Below are positions 1 through 9,030 of a stretch of 18,991 bases of DNA, in pieces. Origin of the DNA: Mycoplasmataceae bacterium. GTDB taxonomy: Bacteria; Bacillota_I; Bacilli_A; Mycoplasmatales; Mycoplasmoidaceae. Position numbers and translations under genes: made by a program. The notes under the pieces are model-generated. The model did not search any database. It saw nothing but the letters and a program-made list of their open reading frames with translations, and was not told where the DNA came from. The stretch covers positions 1-18,991 of the forward strand of contig JAHHTJ010000005.1 of NCBI GenBank assembly GCA_020024715.1, written 5' to 3'. Position 1 is the stretch's first letter. Each line of letters opens with the position of its first letter.

Positions 1-29
1 TATAAAAACCTACAACTAATGTTGTAGGT
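1..29 (-). terminator. Rho-independent terminator of clpB
   Basis: The inverted repeat ACCTACAAC (8-16) / GTTGTAGGT (21-29) forms a perfect 9-bp stem with a 4-nt loop. Read on the minus strand it is followed by TTTTATA (7 down to 1). It lies 22 nt past the clpB stop codon, so it most likely ends the clpB transcript. The U-tract is short, so termination may be partial. Confidence 0.75.
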
Positions 30-51
30 AAATGTTTTTAGAAATTATAAA

Positions 52-2244
52 TTAATTATATTTTTTGTTATTAGTTTTTGTGTTCTTTAATGTTTCTTTA
101 TTTGCATTTTTTTCTAAATCAATATCATCTAAAATTTCAATTTTATTAGTTTCTTCATTAATATCAACTAACAATTTATGATCTTTTTTAATTTCTCCCT
201 TAATAATCATATCTGCTAATTGATTTTCAACTTCTTTTTGAATGTAACGTTTTAAAGGTCTAGCTCCATAAATTGGTTCATATCCAAATTTATGAATTTT
301 TTGAGCAATCTTATCTCCAAATTCTAAATAATAATCTTCATTATGTAAACGTAATGATAAATCAGATAATAAACGTTTAATAATTTCATCAACTACTTTA
401 TCTGTTAATGGATTAAAGTAAATAATTTCATCAATTCTATTTAAAAATTCTGGTGAAAAATGACTCTTGACATCTTTTTCTGCTTTTTTAATTTCATTAT
501 TTAAAATATTTTCACTACCAAGATTAGAAGTCATAATAATAATTGTATTTTTAAAGTTAATCACTCTTCCTTGGCCGTCTTTTAATGTACCATCATCTAA
601 TACTTGTAAAAAAATATTTAAAACATCAACATGTGCTTTTTCTATTTCGTCTAACAATATTACTGAATATGGTTTTCTTCTTACTGCTTCAGTTAAATAT
701 CCTGCTTGTTCATAACCAACATAACCAGGAGGAGCACCAATTAATTTTGAAACAGAATGTTTTTCCATATATTCGCTCATATCAATCCTAATCATTGCTT
801 TTTCAGAATCAAATAAGCAATATGCTAAAGATTTAGCTAATTCAGTTTTTCCTACACCAGTTGGTCCTAAAAATAAGAATGAACCAATTGGACGGTTAGG
901 GTCATTAATTCCAGCTCTTCCTCTAAGTACTGCATTTGCAACTAAATTTACTGCTTGATCTTGTCCCTTAACTCTAATTTCAATATCTTTTGCTAAATTA
1001 AGTAATTTGGTTTTTTCGCTTTCTAATAATTTACTTAAAGGAATACCAGTAGATTTAGACATTACTGCTGCTACATCATTTTCAGTAACTTCATCTCTTA
1101 CTAATAGATGAGTACCTAAATTTTTAATTTTTTCTTCTTCTTCAGCTAATTTTTTTTCTAAGCTTGGAATAGTTACGTATAGCAATTTAGAAGCTTTTTC
1201 AAATTCACCTTGAGCTTGTCTTTCTTCTACTTCGTTTTTACGATTTTGGATTTCTTTTTTAATTCTATTAGCATTCTCTAATTCAGTTTTTTGTGTACTT
1301 CATTCATTATATAAATGTTCTTGTTCAGCTTTTTTAACTTTTAAAATTTCTTCGACTTCTTCTAAACGTCTTTTAGATTTTTCATCAGATTCAGACTTTA
1401 AAGCACGATCCTCAGTTTCTAGATGAATAATTTCGTGATTTAATGCATCAAGATTTTCTGGTAAAGAATTCATATCTGTTTTAATTTTAGCAGCAGCCTC
1501 ATCAATTAAATCAATTGCTTTATCTGGTAAAAAGCGATCATTAATATATCGATCAGAAAGATTTACAGCTGCAACTAATGCACTATCATGAATTTTAATT
1601 CCATGAAATAATTCTCATCTTTCTTTTAAACCACGAAGAATAGTTAAAGCTTCACTTTTTGAAGGTTCTTTTACAAATATCTTACTTAATCTTCTTTCTA
1701 GTGCACTATCTTTTTCAATATATTCACGATATTCATTTAAAGTTGTTGCACCAATTAATTTAATCTCACCACGAGCTAACATTGGTTTTAACATATTTGC
1801 AGCATCCATACTACTATTAGCATTTTTTCCAGTGCCAACTAATTGATGTAATTCATCTATAAATAAAATTACATTACCATTATCTTTCACTTCTTTAATT
1901 AAATTAGTAATTCTTTTTTCAAATTGACCTTGAAAACTAGCACCAGATATTAAAGAAGGTAAAGATAATTCATAAATTTCTTTATTTTTTAATTCTTCTG
2001 GAACTTCTCCTTTAACAATTCTTATTGCTAATCCTTCAACAATTGCTGTTTTACCAACTCCAGGTTCTCCGATTAATATTGGATTATTTTTACTTTTACG
2101 TGAAATGATTTCTATAATCCTTCTAATTTCTTCATCTCGACCTATTACTGGATCAATTTTACCTTTTTTTACTTCTTCATTTAAATTGCGTGCATAATTT
2201 TTTAATATATTATTATCTCTATTTGGTTCAAAACTAGCTTCCAT
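52..2244 (-). CDS. clpB: ClpB protein disaggregase (AAA+ ATPase), short form without N-domain
   Basis: Hexameric ATP-driven chaperone that pulls polypeptides out of aggregates together with DnaK; cytosolic. 730 aa in table 4, with TGA-encoded Trp at 1615-1617 (residue 210) and 1300-1302. NBD1 has Walker A GEPGVGKT (59-66), Walker B ILFIDE (about 126-131) and pore loop GASFQGQFEKR (101-111), with Phe where many ClpBs have Tyr. The charged coiled-coil middle domain spans about 250-380. NBD2 has Walker A GPTGVGKT (460-467), a GYVGYE pore loop and Walker B VILLDEIEKAH. The protein starts almost directly at NBD1, so the roughly 145-residue N-domain of E. coli ClpB (857 aa) is missing, as in other mycoplasma ClpBs. 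ATG 2244 is chosen because GAGGTG (2251-2256) sits 6 nt upstream; an in-frame GTG at 2253 lies inside that Shine-Dalgarno sequence. Expression is probably HrcA-controlled through the upstream CIRCE. Confidence 0.97.
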
Positions 2245-2273
2245 ATTTATCACCTCATTTAATATATGTATTT

Positions 2274-2279
2274 ATTATA
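2274..2279 (-). promoter_or_regulatory. clpB promoter -10 box
   Basis: A perfect TATAAT on the minus strand, 29 nt upstream of the clpB ATG. No good -35 is visible at 16-18 nt, which is common in mollicutes. The CIRCE repeat begins 9 nt upstream of the box, so bound HrcA would cover the -35 region. Confidence 0.65.
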
Positions 2280-2288
2280 CAACAAATT

Positions 2289-2315
2289 TTAGCACTCAAA
2301 TAATAAGAGTGCTAA
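2289..2315 (-). promoter_or_regulatory. CIRCE operator (HrcA binding site)
   Basis: TTAGCACTC, nine bases, then GAGTGCTAA: an exact match to the CIRCE consensus with the canonical 9-bp spacer. CIRCE is bound by the heat-shock repressor HrcA. Here it sits directly upstream of the clpB -10, predicting heat-induced clpB. The same hairpin lies just downstream of the gene ending at 2338 and could also help end the ktrB transcript (inference). Confidence 0.96.
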
Positions 2316-2337
2316 TTATTTATTAATAAAAATTAAA

Positions 2338-2916
2338 TTAATTTTTAGGTTTAGAAATAACTCTTTCAGATTCAATTCTGACTCTTCAAGGTTTAGTGCT
2401 TAATTTACTAATATAGTAGTAAGATAATATACTTAAGATAAAACTTATACCGATAAAAATAAAACATAATCATAAACTAGCAGAAGTATAAATATATTGT
2501 TCTTTTGTAAGATGAATAACAATTTTTGCAGAAATATTATTTGTTCTTATATTTTGTATATCTGCTGGATAAAAAATTGATACAGGAACAAGAAAAACTA
2601 AAAATAAAATTTGAGCTATTAAAAATCCAATAGCTAATATAAATGTTTTATTACTATAAATATATGAAGGATATAACAAAATACTTAATAAACAAATATT
2701 AGAAATTATAAAAATGTATTCAATTGCACTCATTCCACTTGCTATTTTATGCAAAAATAAAATTACAAGCATAAAGAAGAATTGTAAAAAAACAACAAAT
2801 ATCATTCCTAAAAATCATCATCATATTGTTTTTTTAAAAAACATCAAATACTTATCAATAAATGAATTTTTATTATTTAATTTATCTTTTTTATCTTTAA
2901 TTTCTTGATTTAACAT
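2338..2916 (-). CDS. Unrecognised four-helix membrane protein coupled to ktrB
   Basis: 192 aa in table 4; I do not recognise a family. The N-terminus is lysine-rich and cytosolic-looking (1-30). Hydrophobic segments lie at about 31-55, 64-85, 91-115 and 145-170. A basic C-terminal tail of about 20 residues contains WRVRIESER. Three consecutive TGA codons (2815-2823) encode Trp32-34 at the start of the first helix. Its ATG overlaps the ktrB stop by one base (TAATG, 2914-2918), so translation is probably coupled to KtrB and the protein made in a fixed ratio to it. By the positive-inside rule both termini would face the cytosol. A role as a potassium-transporter accessory subunit is inference from context only. 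The gene itself is well supported by the single open frame and the tight junction. Confidence 0.88.
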
Positions 2917-4550
2917 TATCCAACTCTCACATCTTCAATCGGTCAATTATAAGTTTTATCTTTATCTCTTCTTCTTGATACTGATAAAATAGCAGTTCCT
3001 ACTCCTAGTTGTCCAATAAACATTGTAATTATTAAAAATAATAATCCACCCCAGCCTAAATCATTTGTTAAAGAACCTAAACTTAATCCACAAGTACCAA
3101 ATGCACTACTTACAACAAAGAAATCATTAACATAACTATTTAAGTTTGATTTATAAGATCCAGTAAATGTAAAATGAACAACAAATGTAGAAATTAATAT
3201 TAACAAAATAGCAAACAAGAAAACAAGAAAACTATCACTAACAGTTGCTGGATTTATTTGTTTTTTAAATATTGATACTTTTTCTTGCCCTTTAATTTTA
3301 ACAAATAATGCATACATAACTATGATAAAAGTAGTTATTCTAATTCCTCCACCAGTAGATGATGGTGATGAACCAATATACATCAATATTGTATATAGAA
3401 TTTTATTTGATTCAGAATCTTGGTTTAAATTATATGAATCAAATCCAGCACTTCTAGTAGACATACAATTTCAAAATATTGCTCAATTTTTATTTACGCT
3501 AGGGTTAATTCCTCACGGAGAATAAATTGTGTTCAATTTTCCACTTGGACTATAATTTTTAACATTAATTAATGAGTAAGGATTTGCTGCACTTTCACCC
3601 GTATAAGCAAAAGTATAAGTTAAACAAGTAGAAGTAGTAATAACTAAAAAAATACCAATTACACATATTTTTGAGAATAATGAATATTTAAATGGTTGTT
3701 TTTTAAATTTAGATTTGAAATATTGGTAAGTTTCATAAATAACTGGAAAACCTAATCCACCAATCATTCATTCAAGCATTAATATAACTTGAACTGAAAT
3801 ACCAATACCATTTCTATAAGCACTCAATGATGATTCACCAAATAATGAAAATCCAGCATTATCTAAAGAAGATACAGAATCAAATAAAGCATTTCAAAAA
3901 GCTAAAACTCAATTATGATATACAGGTTCAAATTTATGACTAAATCCTAAGAAATATGGGTCTTTATAAATTTTTAAACCAGCAACTTGTTCTGGAAGTC
4001 TAGCAGGAATATAGTAAAAACAAAACATTAAAAAAATTGAACATATAAAATTGACAACTAAAATAAAAATTACACCCGAAAAAATTAATCTTACTGTGTT
4101 ATTTAAAGTTTCACTTCCACGTTCAGATTGCAATAAAACAATTGTGTTAAATCTTAATTTTCTTTTTGGAAAAAAACTTTTGTAAACTAATAAAACTACA
4201 ACAATTAAACCAATTCCACCAACTAAAATCAAAAAAAAGATAACAACTTGACCAAATGGTTTAAAAGTTGTGTCTGTTGGTGTTACAACAAGGCCAGTGT
4301 CACTAAAAGCACTAGTTGCTGTAAAAAGTGCACTCATAAAATTATAATGATTTTCTTGTGTAACTTTTCCTCAATTAATAGAAAAAGGAGCCATTAATAA
4401 ACCAGCACCTATAAAGACAAATAATAAATACCAAATTAAAATAAATTGAAAAACATTAGGTCTTAAAAATTTTTTAAATCAAATTTTTAACTTATTATTT
4501 GAATTATTTGAACTATTTTTGTTTTGTTTAGATTTATTCTTTGAAATCAT
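2916..4550 (-). CDS. ktrB: KtrB/TrkH-family potassium transporter, membrane subunit
   Basis: K+-translocating (often Na+-dependent) subunit in the plasma membrane, working with the RCK protein KtrA. 544 aa in table 4, one frame containing several TGA-Trp codons. The four pore-loop repeats of the family are visible, each with its selectivity-filter Gly: SAFSDTG (Gly86), SLDNAG (Gly233), STRSAG (Gly369) and SAFGTCG (Gly488). The motif SPSSTGGGI (about 395-403) is the family's signature after the third pore loop. A roughly 20-residue Lys/Asn/Ser-rich cytosolic N-terminus precedes the first helix. ATG 4550 gives full family length; no strong Shine-Dalgarno is seen. ktrA is divergently transcribed 102 bp away, and the stop codon overlaps the start of the downstream membrane gene. 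Confidence 0.95.
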
Positions 4551-4557
4551 ATATTTA

Positions 4558-4586
4558 TTAATATCTTAATTATAAGTATATATAAT
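4558..4586 (+). promoter_or_regulatory. Candidate ktrA promoter
   Basis: TTAATA (4558-4563), 17 bp, TATAAT (4581-4586) on the plus strand, about 65 nt before the ktrA ATG. It physically overlaps the ktrB promoter, so the two divergent units may compete or share a regulator. In such AT-rich DNA a chance match is possible. Confidence 0.45.
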
Positions 4587-4596
4587 TTATTTACAA
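4569..4596 (-). promoter_or_regulatory. Candidate ktrB promoter
   Basis: Minus-strand TTGTAA (4591-4596), 16 bp, TATAAT (4569-4574). The -10 is perfect and the -35 matches 4 of 6. It lies 18 nt upstream of the ktrB ATG, so the leader would be only about a dozen bases. Confidence 0.55.
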
Positions 4597-4652
4597 AATT
4601 AAAATATTAAATTTTTGATAGAATTAAAACAACATTATATGGAAGTTTAGAT

Positions 4653-5321
4653 ATGACAAGAAATAATACATTTTGTATCATCGGAATGAGTACATTTGGT
4701 TTATCTTTAGCAAAACAGTTTTCTAAATTAGGTTCTGAAGTTATTGTTATTGATAAGGATCAAGAAGTTACTAATCGTTTAAATAATAAATTTGATACAG
4801 CTGTAACAGCTGATGCAACAAATATTGAAGCATTGAAATCATTAGCAGTACAAGATATGAATACAGTAATTGTAGCGGTAAGAGAATTTGAAACTTCAAT
4901 TTACATATGTACTAATTTAAGAGAACTAAAAGTTCCTAACATTATTGCATATGCTAAAAGTAATATTCAAATGAAAATTTTAAAAAATTTAGGTGTTAGT
5001 ACTGTTATTACTCCAGAAATTAATTCAGCTAATAGTTTAGCACTACAATTATCTAATCATATTGATGTACAAGATGATTTTATTGGTGCTGGTTTTAGTT
5101 TAATTAAGGTTTTTATGAATAAATATGAAGAAGGAATCTTAATGACAGAAATCAATAATAAACTAGATTTTATTGATATTTTTTCTGTTAAAAGAGGAAA
5201 TAGAATTATTTCTGCTCGCATGGTTCAAAAAGTGGAAATGGGTGATATTTTATATATAGCATGTGAATCTAAAAAAATACCTACCATTTTACAATTTTTT
5301 TATAAAAATTTAGAAAATTAA
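4653..5321 (+). CDS. ktrA: KtrA potassium-uptake regulatory subunit (RCK domain)
   Basis: Cytosolic nucleotide-binding ring protein that gates KtrB. 222 aa, the usual KtrA length, with no internal TGA. The N-terminal Rossmann fold begins FCIIGMSTFGLSLA, with GMSTFG (11-16) in the dinucleotide-binding loop position, followed by VIVIDKD with the ribose-binding acidic residue at 34. Residues about 135-222 form the smaller RCK C-subdomain. ATG 4653 is preceded by GGAAG (4641-4645) at 7 nt. It is divergent from ktrB rather than in the same operon, so stoichiometry must be set by two promoters. A strong hairpin terminator follows at 5347. Confidence 0.95.
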   Translation: MTRNNTFCIIGMSTFGLSLAKQFSKLGSEVIVIDKDQEVTNRLNNKFDTAVTADATNIEALKSLAVQDMNTVIVAVREFETSIYICTNLRELKVPNIIAYAKSNIQMKILKNLGVSTVITPEINSANSLALQLSNHIDVQDDFIGAGFSLIKVFMNKYEEGILMTEINNKLDFIDIFSVKRGNRIISARMVQKVEMGDILYIACESKKIPTILQFFYKNLEN

Positions 5322-5346
5322 AAAGTATATTTTTTATAATAAAAAA

Positions 5347-5380
5347 AATTAAGATTTGTTTGCAAATCTTAATTTTTATT
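5347..5380. terminator. Bidirectional terminator between ktrA and tRNA-Trp
   Basis: AATTAAGATTTG (5347-5358) and CAAATCTTAATT (5363-5374) form a 12-bp perfect stem with loop TTTG. On the plus strand it is followed by a T-rich run (TTTATTTT) and would end ktrA. On the minus strand it is followed by the complement of the A-run upstream of 5347 and would end the acp/tRNA transcript. Confidence 0.85.
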
Positions 5381-5381
5381 T

Positions 5382-5456
5382 TGGCAGGGGTAACAGGACT
5401 CGAACCCATAACACGCGGATTTGAAGTCCGCCGTTCTACCATTGAACTATACCCCT
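5382..5456 (-). tRNA. trnW: tRNA-Trp, anticodon UCA
   Basis: Complete cloverleaf, 75 nt including encoded CCA (5382-5384). The acceptor stem AGGGGTA/TACCCCT pairs 7 of 7; the discriminator is G. The D-arm is GTTCAATGGTAGAAC, the anticodon stem is GCGGA/TCCGC with loop CTTCAAA and anticodon TCA at 5422-5424, and the T-arm contains GGGTTCGAGTCC. UCA decodes both UGA and UGG; in mollicutes this is the UGA-reading tRNA-Trp. It agrees with the many in-frame TGA codons here at conserved Trp positions. It lies 12 nt downstream of the acyl carrier protein gene and is probably processed from their shared transcript. Confidence 0.96.
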
Positions 5457-5468
5457 ACAATAAAAGAA

Positions 5469-5723
5469 CTATTTATTAATTGTAGATGCAAGCAAATTTA
5501 GTAATTCACCAAGATTTTTAACCTTAGCAATTTCTTCATCATCCATATGAACATTAAACTTTTCTTCTAAGTTAACAATAATTCCCAATACTCTTAAAGA
5601 ATCAATTTGTAAATCAGAAAGTGATTTATTTAAATTTTCTTCATTAGTTAAATCAATATTGATATTGCTTAATGCTAAAACACTATTAATTTTTTTAATT
5701 TGTTCTTCAGTAAATCTATTCAT
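5469..5723 (-). CDS. acpP: Acyl carrier protein
   Basis: Small acidic four-helix carrier of acyl groups on a phosphopantetheine arm. 84 aa, typical length, no TGA. The attachment motif DSL is at 41-43 (Ser42), followed by helix II with VNLEEKFNVHMDDEEI and KVKNLGELL as in canonical ACPs. Many mycoplasmas keep ACP without a full fatty-acid synthase, so its job may be acyl transfer in lipid metabolism or a partner role; ACP is known to contact the Fe-S machinery in other organisms, but nothing here proves that. The ribosome site AAGAAAAT is weak. The gene is followed after 12 nt by tRNA-Trp on the same strand. Confidence 0.94.
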   Translation of the reverse strand: MNRFTEEQIKKINSVLALSNINIDLTNEENLNKSLSDLQIDSLRVLGIIVNLEEKFNVHMDDEEIAKVKNLGELLNLLASTINK

Positions 5724-5744
5724 ATTTTCTTGCTATATGTAAAG

Positions 5745-5750
5745 ATTATA
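5745..5750 (-). promoter_or_regulatory. Candidate acp -10 box
   Basis: A perfect TATAAT on the minus strand, 21 nt upstream of the acp ATG, in the 66-nt gap after proS. No clear -35 and no hairpin terminator after proS are visible, so the acp/tRNA unit could use this promoter, read-through from the suf-proS operon, or both. Confidence 0.45.
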
Positions 5751-5789
5751 TAATAATTCTTTTATTAATGTATTTCTTTTGTTAAAAAA

Positions 5790-7238
5790 TTAATATGCTT
5801 TAGCAAAATATACTCAATGAGTTGCTTTTTTATTTGTATAAAAACATGTTAATTTTTCAGAATCTAAGATTTCTTGTTTAATACAACGAGGAGAAATGGT
5901 TGTTTCTTTTTTGAAATTTATTTCATCATTTGCATCTCCTCCTCAAGGAGCTAATGCAAAATGTTTATTAGCAATAGCTTTCTTTACTTCATCTATAGTA
6001 TGACAAATTTCAATACTTGCATCCAATCTAGCTTTGGCTTTAGCATATAAACGGTTGTGGTATTCATTACCAAAATTTTGAATATTTTTAATAAATTCAG
6101 CGTAAGAAATTTCTTCCTTTATATTTTTATCTCGATAAATAATTGTAACTTTTTTTTCTAAAGCTTCTTTTAAACCGATTAAAACTAAAATTGGAGTTCC
6201 TACTAATTGATGATCTTTTATTTTTCATCCCATTGAATTATTAGAATCATCAATAAATACACGATAACTTCGAAGTTCTTTTGCTAATTCAGCAGTATAT
6301 TTATTTACTATTTCATCATTTCTTAATGGACAAATAGTAATTTGATTCATAGCAATTTCTCATGGTAAAACTAGTCCTAAATCATCACTATGAGTCATAA
6401 TAATTGCTCCAATAATTCTTGTTGATAAACCAGCAGATGTTTGATATGGAATTGATAATTGATTATTTGCATTACGATAAGTAATTTGATATGGTTTTGA
6501 AAAATTTTGTCCTAAATAATGACTTGTTGCACATTGTAATGCTTGACCATCTTGCATAATTGCTTCACAAGTAAATGTGTTTTCTGCACCAGCAAATCTT
6601 TCATTAATTGTTTTTTCTCCAGATAATACTGGAATATCTAAATAAGTTTTTAAGAAATCAACATAATTACCATTAATTTCTTTAATAAAGTTATATGCTT
6701 CTTCTTCAGTTGCATGTAAACTGTGCATTTCATGTCAATGAAATTCACTAGTTCTTAAAAAAGGTCTTGTGTTTTTTTCAACTCTAAAAACATTACCTCA
6801 TTGATTAAGTTTCAATGGCAATTGGTTATATGTTACTAAAATATCTTTAAAGTAGTAACAAAATAAGATTTCACTTGTTGGTCTTAAAACAAGTGGATCA
6901 GCCATTTCTTGTGCATCTATTGCTTTTTTTGTTACTAAAAACATCTCAGGAGCAAATCCTTCTAAATGTTCTTTTTCTAAATTAAAAGAACTATAAGGTA
7001 TTAAAGATGGCATTAAAACATTTCTAATTCCCTTATTATAAAATGTCTTATTTAAAGCTTTTTGAATGTTTTCTCAAATAAAAGTTGCATTAGCTGTAAA
7101 AACAACTGTACCTTTTACTTTTCCATAATGTGCTAAATTTGCACCTTTTATAACATCATCATATCATGTTGCAAAATCTTTATCTCTTGGAGTTATTGCA
7201 TCATTAACGTTTGCATTATTTTCATTTTTTTGAATCAT
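5790..7238 (-). CDS. proS: Prolyl-tRNA synthetase (eukaryote/archaeon-like type)
   Basis: Charges tRNA-Pro with proline. 482 aa in table 4. Class II motifs: RPTSE loop (119-123), motif 2 around FRVEKN with Arg152/Glu154 running into TRPFLRTSEFHWHE, and motif 3 GLSTRIIGAII with Arg274. There is no long insertion domain between motifs 2 and 3, and the enzyme ends in a hydrophobic segment closing with a C-terminal Tyr, both typical of the short eukaryote/archaeon-like ProRS that mycoplasmas carry. ATG 7238 follows AGAGGA at a suitable distance and lies 3 nt after the sufB stop, so it is translated from the suf operon message. Its place at the operon end has no evident functional link to Fe-S assembly. 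Confidence 0.95.
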
Positions 7239-7241
7239 AAT

Positions 7242-8579
7242 TTAATCCTCTTCATCAATTTCTAGTTCTAATAAACGATTTAACTCTATACTATATTCTA
7301 ATGATAATTTATTAGAAAATGGAGCAATATATCCAATTAACATCATATTTTTAGCATTTTTTTTATCAATTCCTAGTGACATTAAATAAAACATATTTTC
7401 TTCATTTAGTTTACTAATATATGCTTCATGCTCAATATTTGAAGTATTATTTTGAATTTTTTCATGCGGAAAAGTAAGTCCTTTACTTTCCTTATTTAAA
7501 AAAAGTGAATCACATTTAACATGACTATAACTATTAGTTGCGTTTTTTCTTATTTCTACCATTCCACGATAGTTTGCAATCCCATTTCCTGAAGCTATTG
7601 TTTTAGAAATAATTGTACTTCTAGTATTTGGTGCTAAATGAATCATTTTTGCACCAGTATCTTGATTTACATCATTATGAGATACAGCAATAGATATGCA
7701 TTCAGCACTTGCGTGTTGTCCTTTTAAAATGGTTGCTGGATATTTCATATTAATTCTAGAACCTAAATTTCCATCAATTCATGACATATAACCATTTTCT
7801 TCAACAATTGCTCTTTTTGTTACTAAATTTAAAACATTATCACTTCAATTTTGTATTGTGGTATATTGCATTTTTGCATTTTTACCAACATATACTTCAA
7901 CTACTGCTGCATGCAAATTATCTTCACTATAAACTGGTGCAGTACATCCTTCAATGTATTGTAAAGAACTATTGTCATCAACAATAATTAGTGTTCTTTC
8001 AAATTGACCAACATTTTTATTATTAATGCGAAAATAAGTATGTAATGGTAATTCTACATGTGTATTTTTTGGTACATAAATAAAAGTACCACCAGATCAT
8101 ACAGCAGAATTTAAAGCACTAAATTTATGTTCATTACTATAAACTAATTTACCTAAATATTTTTGTACAAGTTCTGGATATTGTTTAACTGCAGAATCAA
8201 GATCTGTTAAAATTACATTTTTCTTTTTTGTTTCTTCAAAAATTTGAGAATATACCATTTCACTATCTAATTGAGTTTCCATACCATTTAAAAATTTTGC
8301 TTCTTGTTCACTCACATTTAGCTTTTCAAAAGTATTTCTAATTTTTTCTGGTAAATCTTTTCATTCTTTCTTTTTTTCAGTTTGATACTTAGAATAATAT
8401 ATAAATTTATTAAAATCCAAAAAACTAAGGTCAGGACCCCACTTAGGTAAACTTAATGTTAAAAATGCTTTATAAGCTTTTAAACGAAAATTTAACATTC
8501 ATTCAGGTTCATTTTTTCAACTAGAAATTTTTCTAATAACTTCTTCGCTAAGTCCAAAACCAGTATTAATTATTTCCAT
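7242..8579 (-). CDS. sufB: SufB, Fe-S cluster scaffold subunit
   Basis: Core of the SufBCD scaffold on which Fe-S clusters are assembled; cytosolic. 445 aa in table 4, close to normal length. Family motifs are WSGGTFIYVP after a TGA-Trp at 8097-8099, EGCTAP, and CDSL with Cys356. The HEA motif has Glu385. Cys356 and Glu385 are 29 residues apart, the same spacing as the essential E. coli pair Cys405/Glu434, which supports an active scaffold. The ATG lies inside the end of sufU (14-nt overlap, different frame), with an AAGGAAT site upstream. proS follows after 3 nt. Confidence 0.96.
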
Positions 8580-9030
8580 CTTGTATTAATTCCTTTAATA
8601 TTTTGTTAATACTTAATGCACAACTTTGTGCACAAGCAATCCTGTTTGCTTGTTTATATACATTTTTATAAATAATCATGTCATTTAGTAACGATTCATT
8701 AATAATCTTACCGTTGGTAGTTAAAGTTAAATAATTATTAGTTAAATTAATTACTTCGTTTATTTTTTTATTTTTAATATTAGTACACATCATATCAGTA
8801 GTAGCAGTACTAATCGCACAACCAAGACCATAAAAACCAGCATTTATGATAACATCATCTTTAATTTCTAATGCTATTGTAATATCATCTGTACAAGAAT
8901 CAGTTACTGTTTTTGCTTCTTTTGTGTTATTTCAATTCGCTAAAATTTCTTTTGTAATTTTGTTTATTGGTTTAGTAGCATGACTAATAATCAAGCTACG
9001 AACAAATTCTTGATCATTATATAAGTCCAT
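8566..9030 (-). CDS. sufU: SufU, zinc-dependent sulfurtransferase partner of SufS
   Basis: Accepts persulfide sulfur from SufS. 154 aa in table 4. The zinc/sulfur ligands of the family can be aligned: Cys46-x-Asp48 (SCTD in place of the common NPxCGD), Cys71 in GLGCAIS, and Cys133 in NRIACAQ. Two extra Cys (82 and 137) are present. The divergence at the first ligand motif (Gly to Thr) is unusual but keeps Cys and Asp. The ATG overlaps the end of the upstream sufS copy by 14 nt, and AGGAG lies 9 nt upstream. The stop codon lies inside the start of sufB. Confidence 0.92.

Noticed and set aside
467..791. Plus-strand open frames opposite clpB
   Set aside because: They lie antisense to a well-supported clpB frame, show no family features or ribosome site, and AT-rich low-complexity composition explains them.
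2245..2253. GTG at 2253 as clpB start, adding three residues
   Set aside because: The GTG is part of the GAGGTG Shine-Dalgarno that serves ATG 2244.
5382..5456. UCA-anticodon tRNA as selenocysteine tRNA or suppressor
   Set aside because: It has an ordinary 7-bp acceptor stem and 5-bp T-stem, lacking the long acceptor and variable arms of tRNA-Sec. TGA codons fall at conserved Trp positions in many genes.
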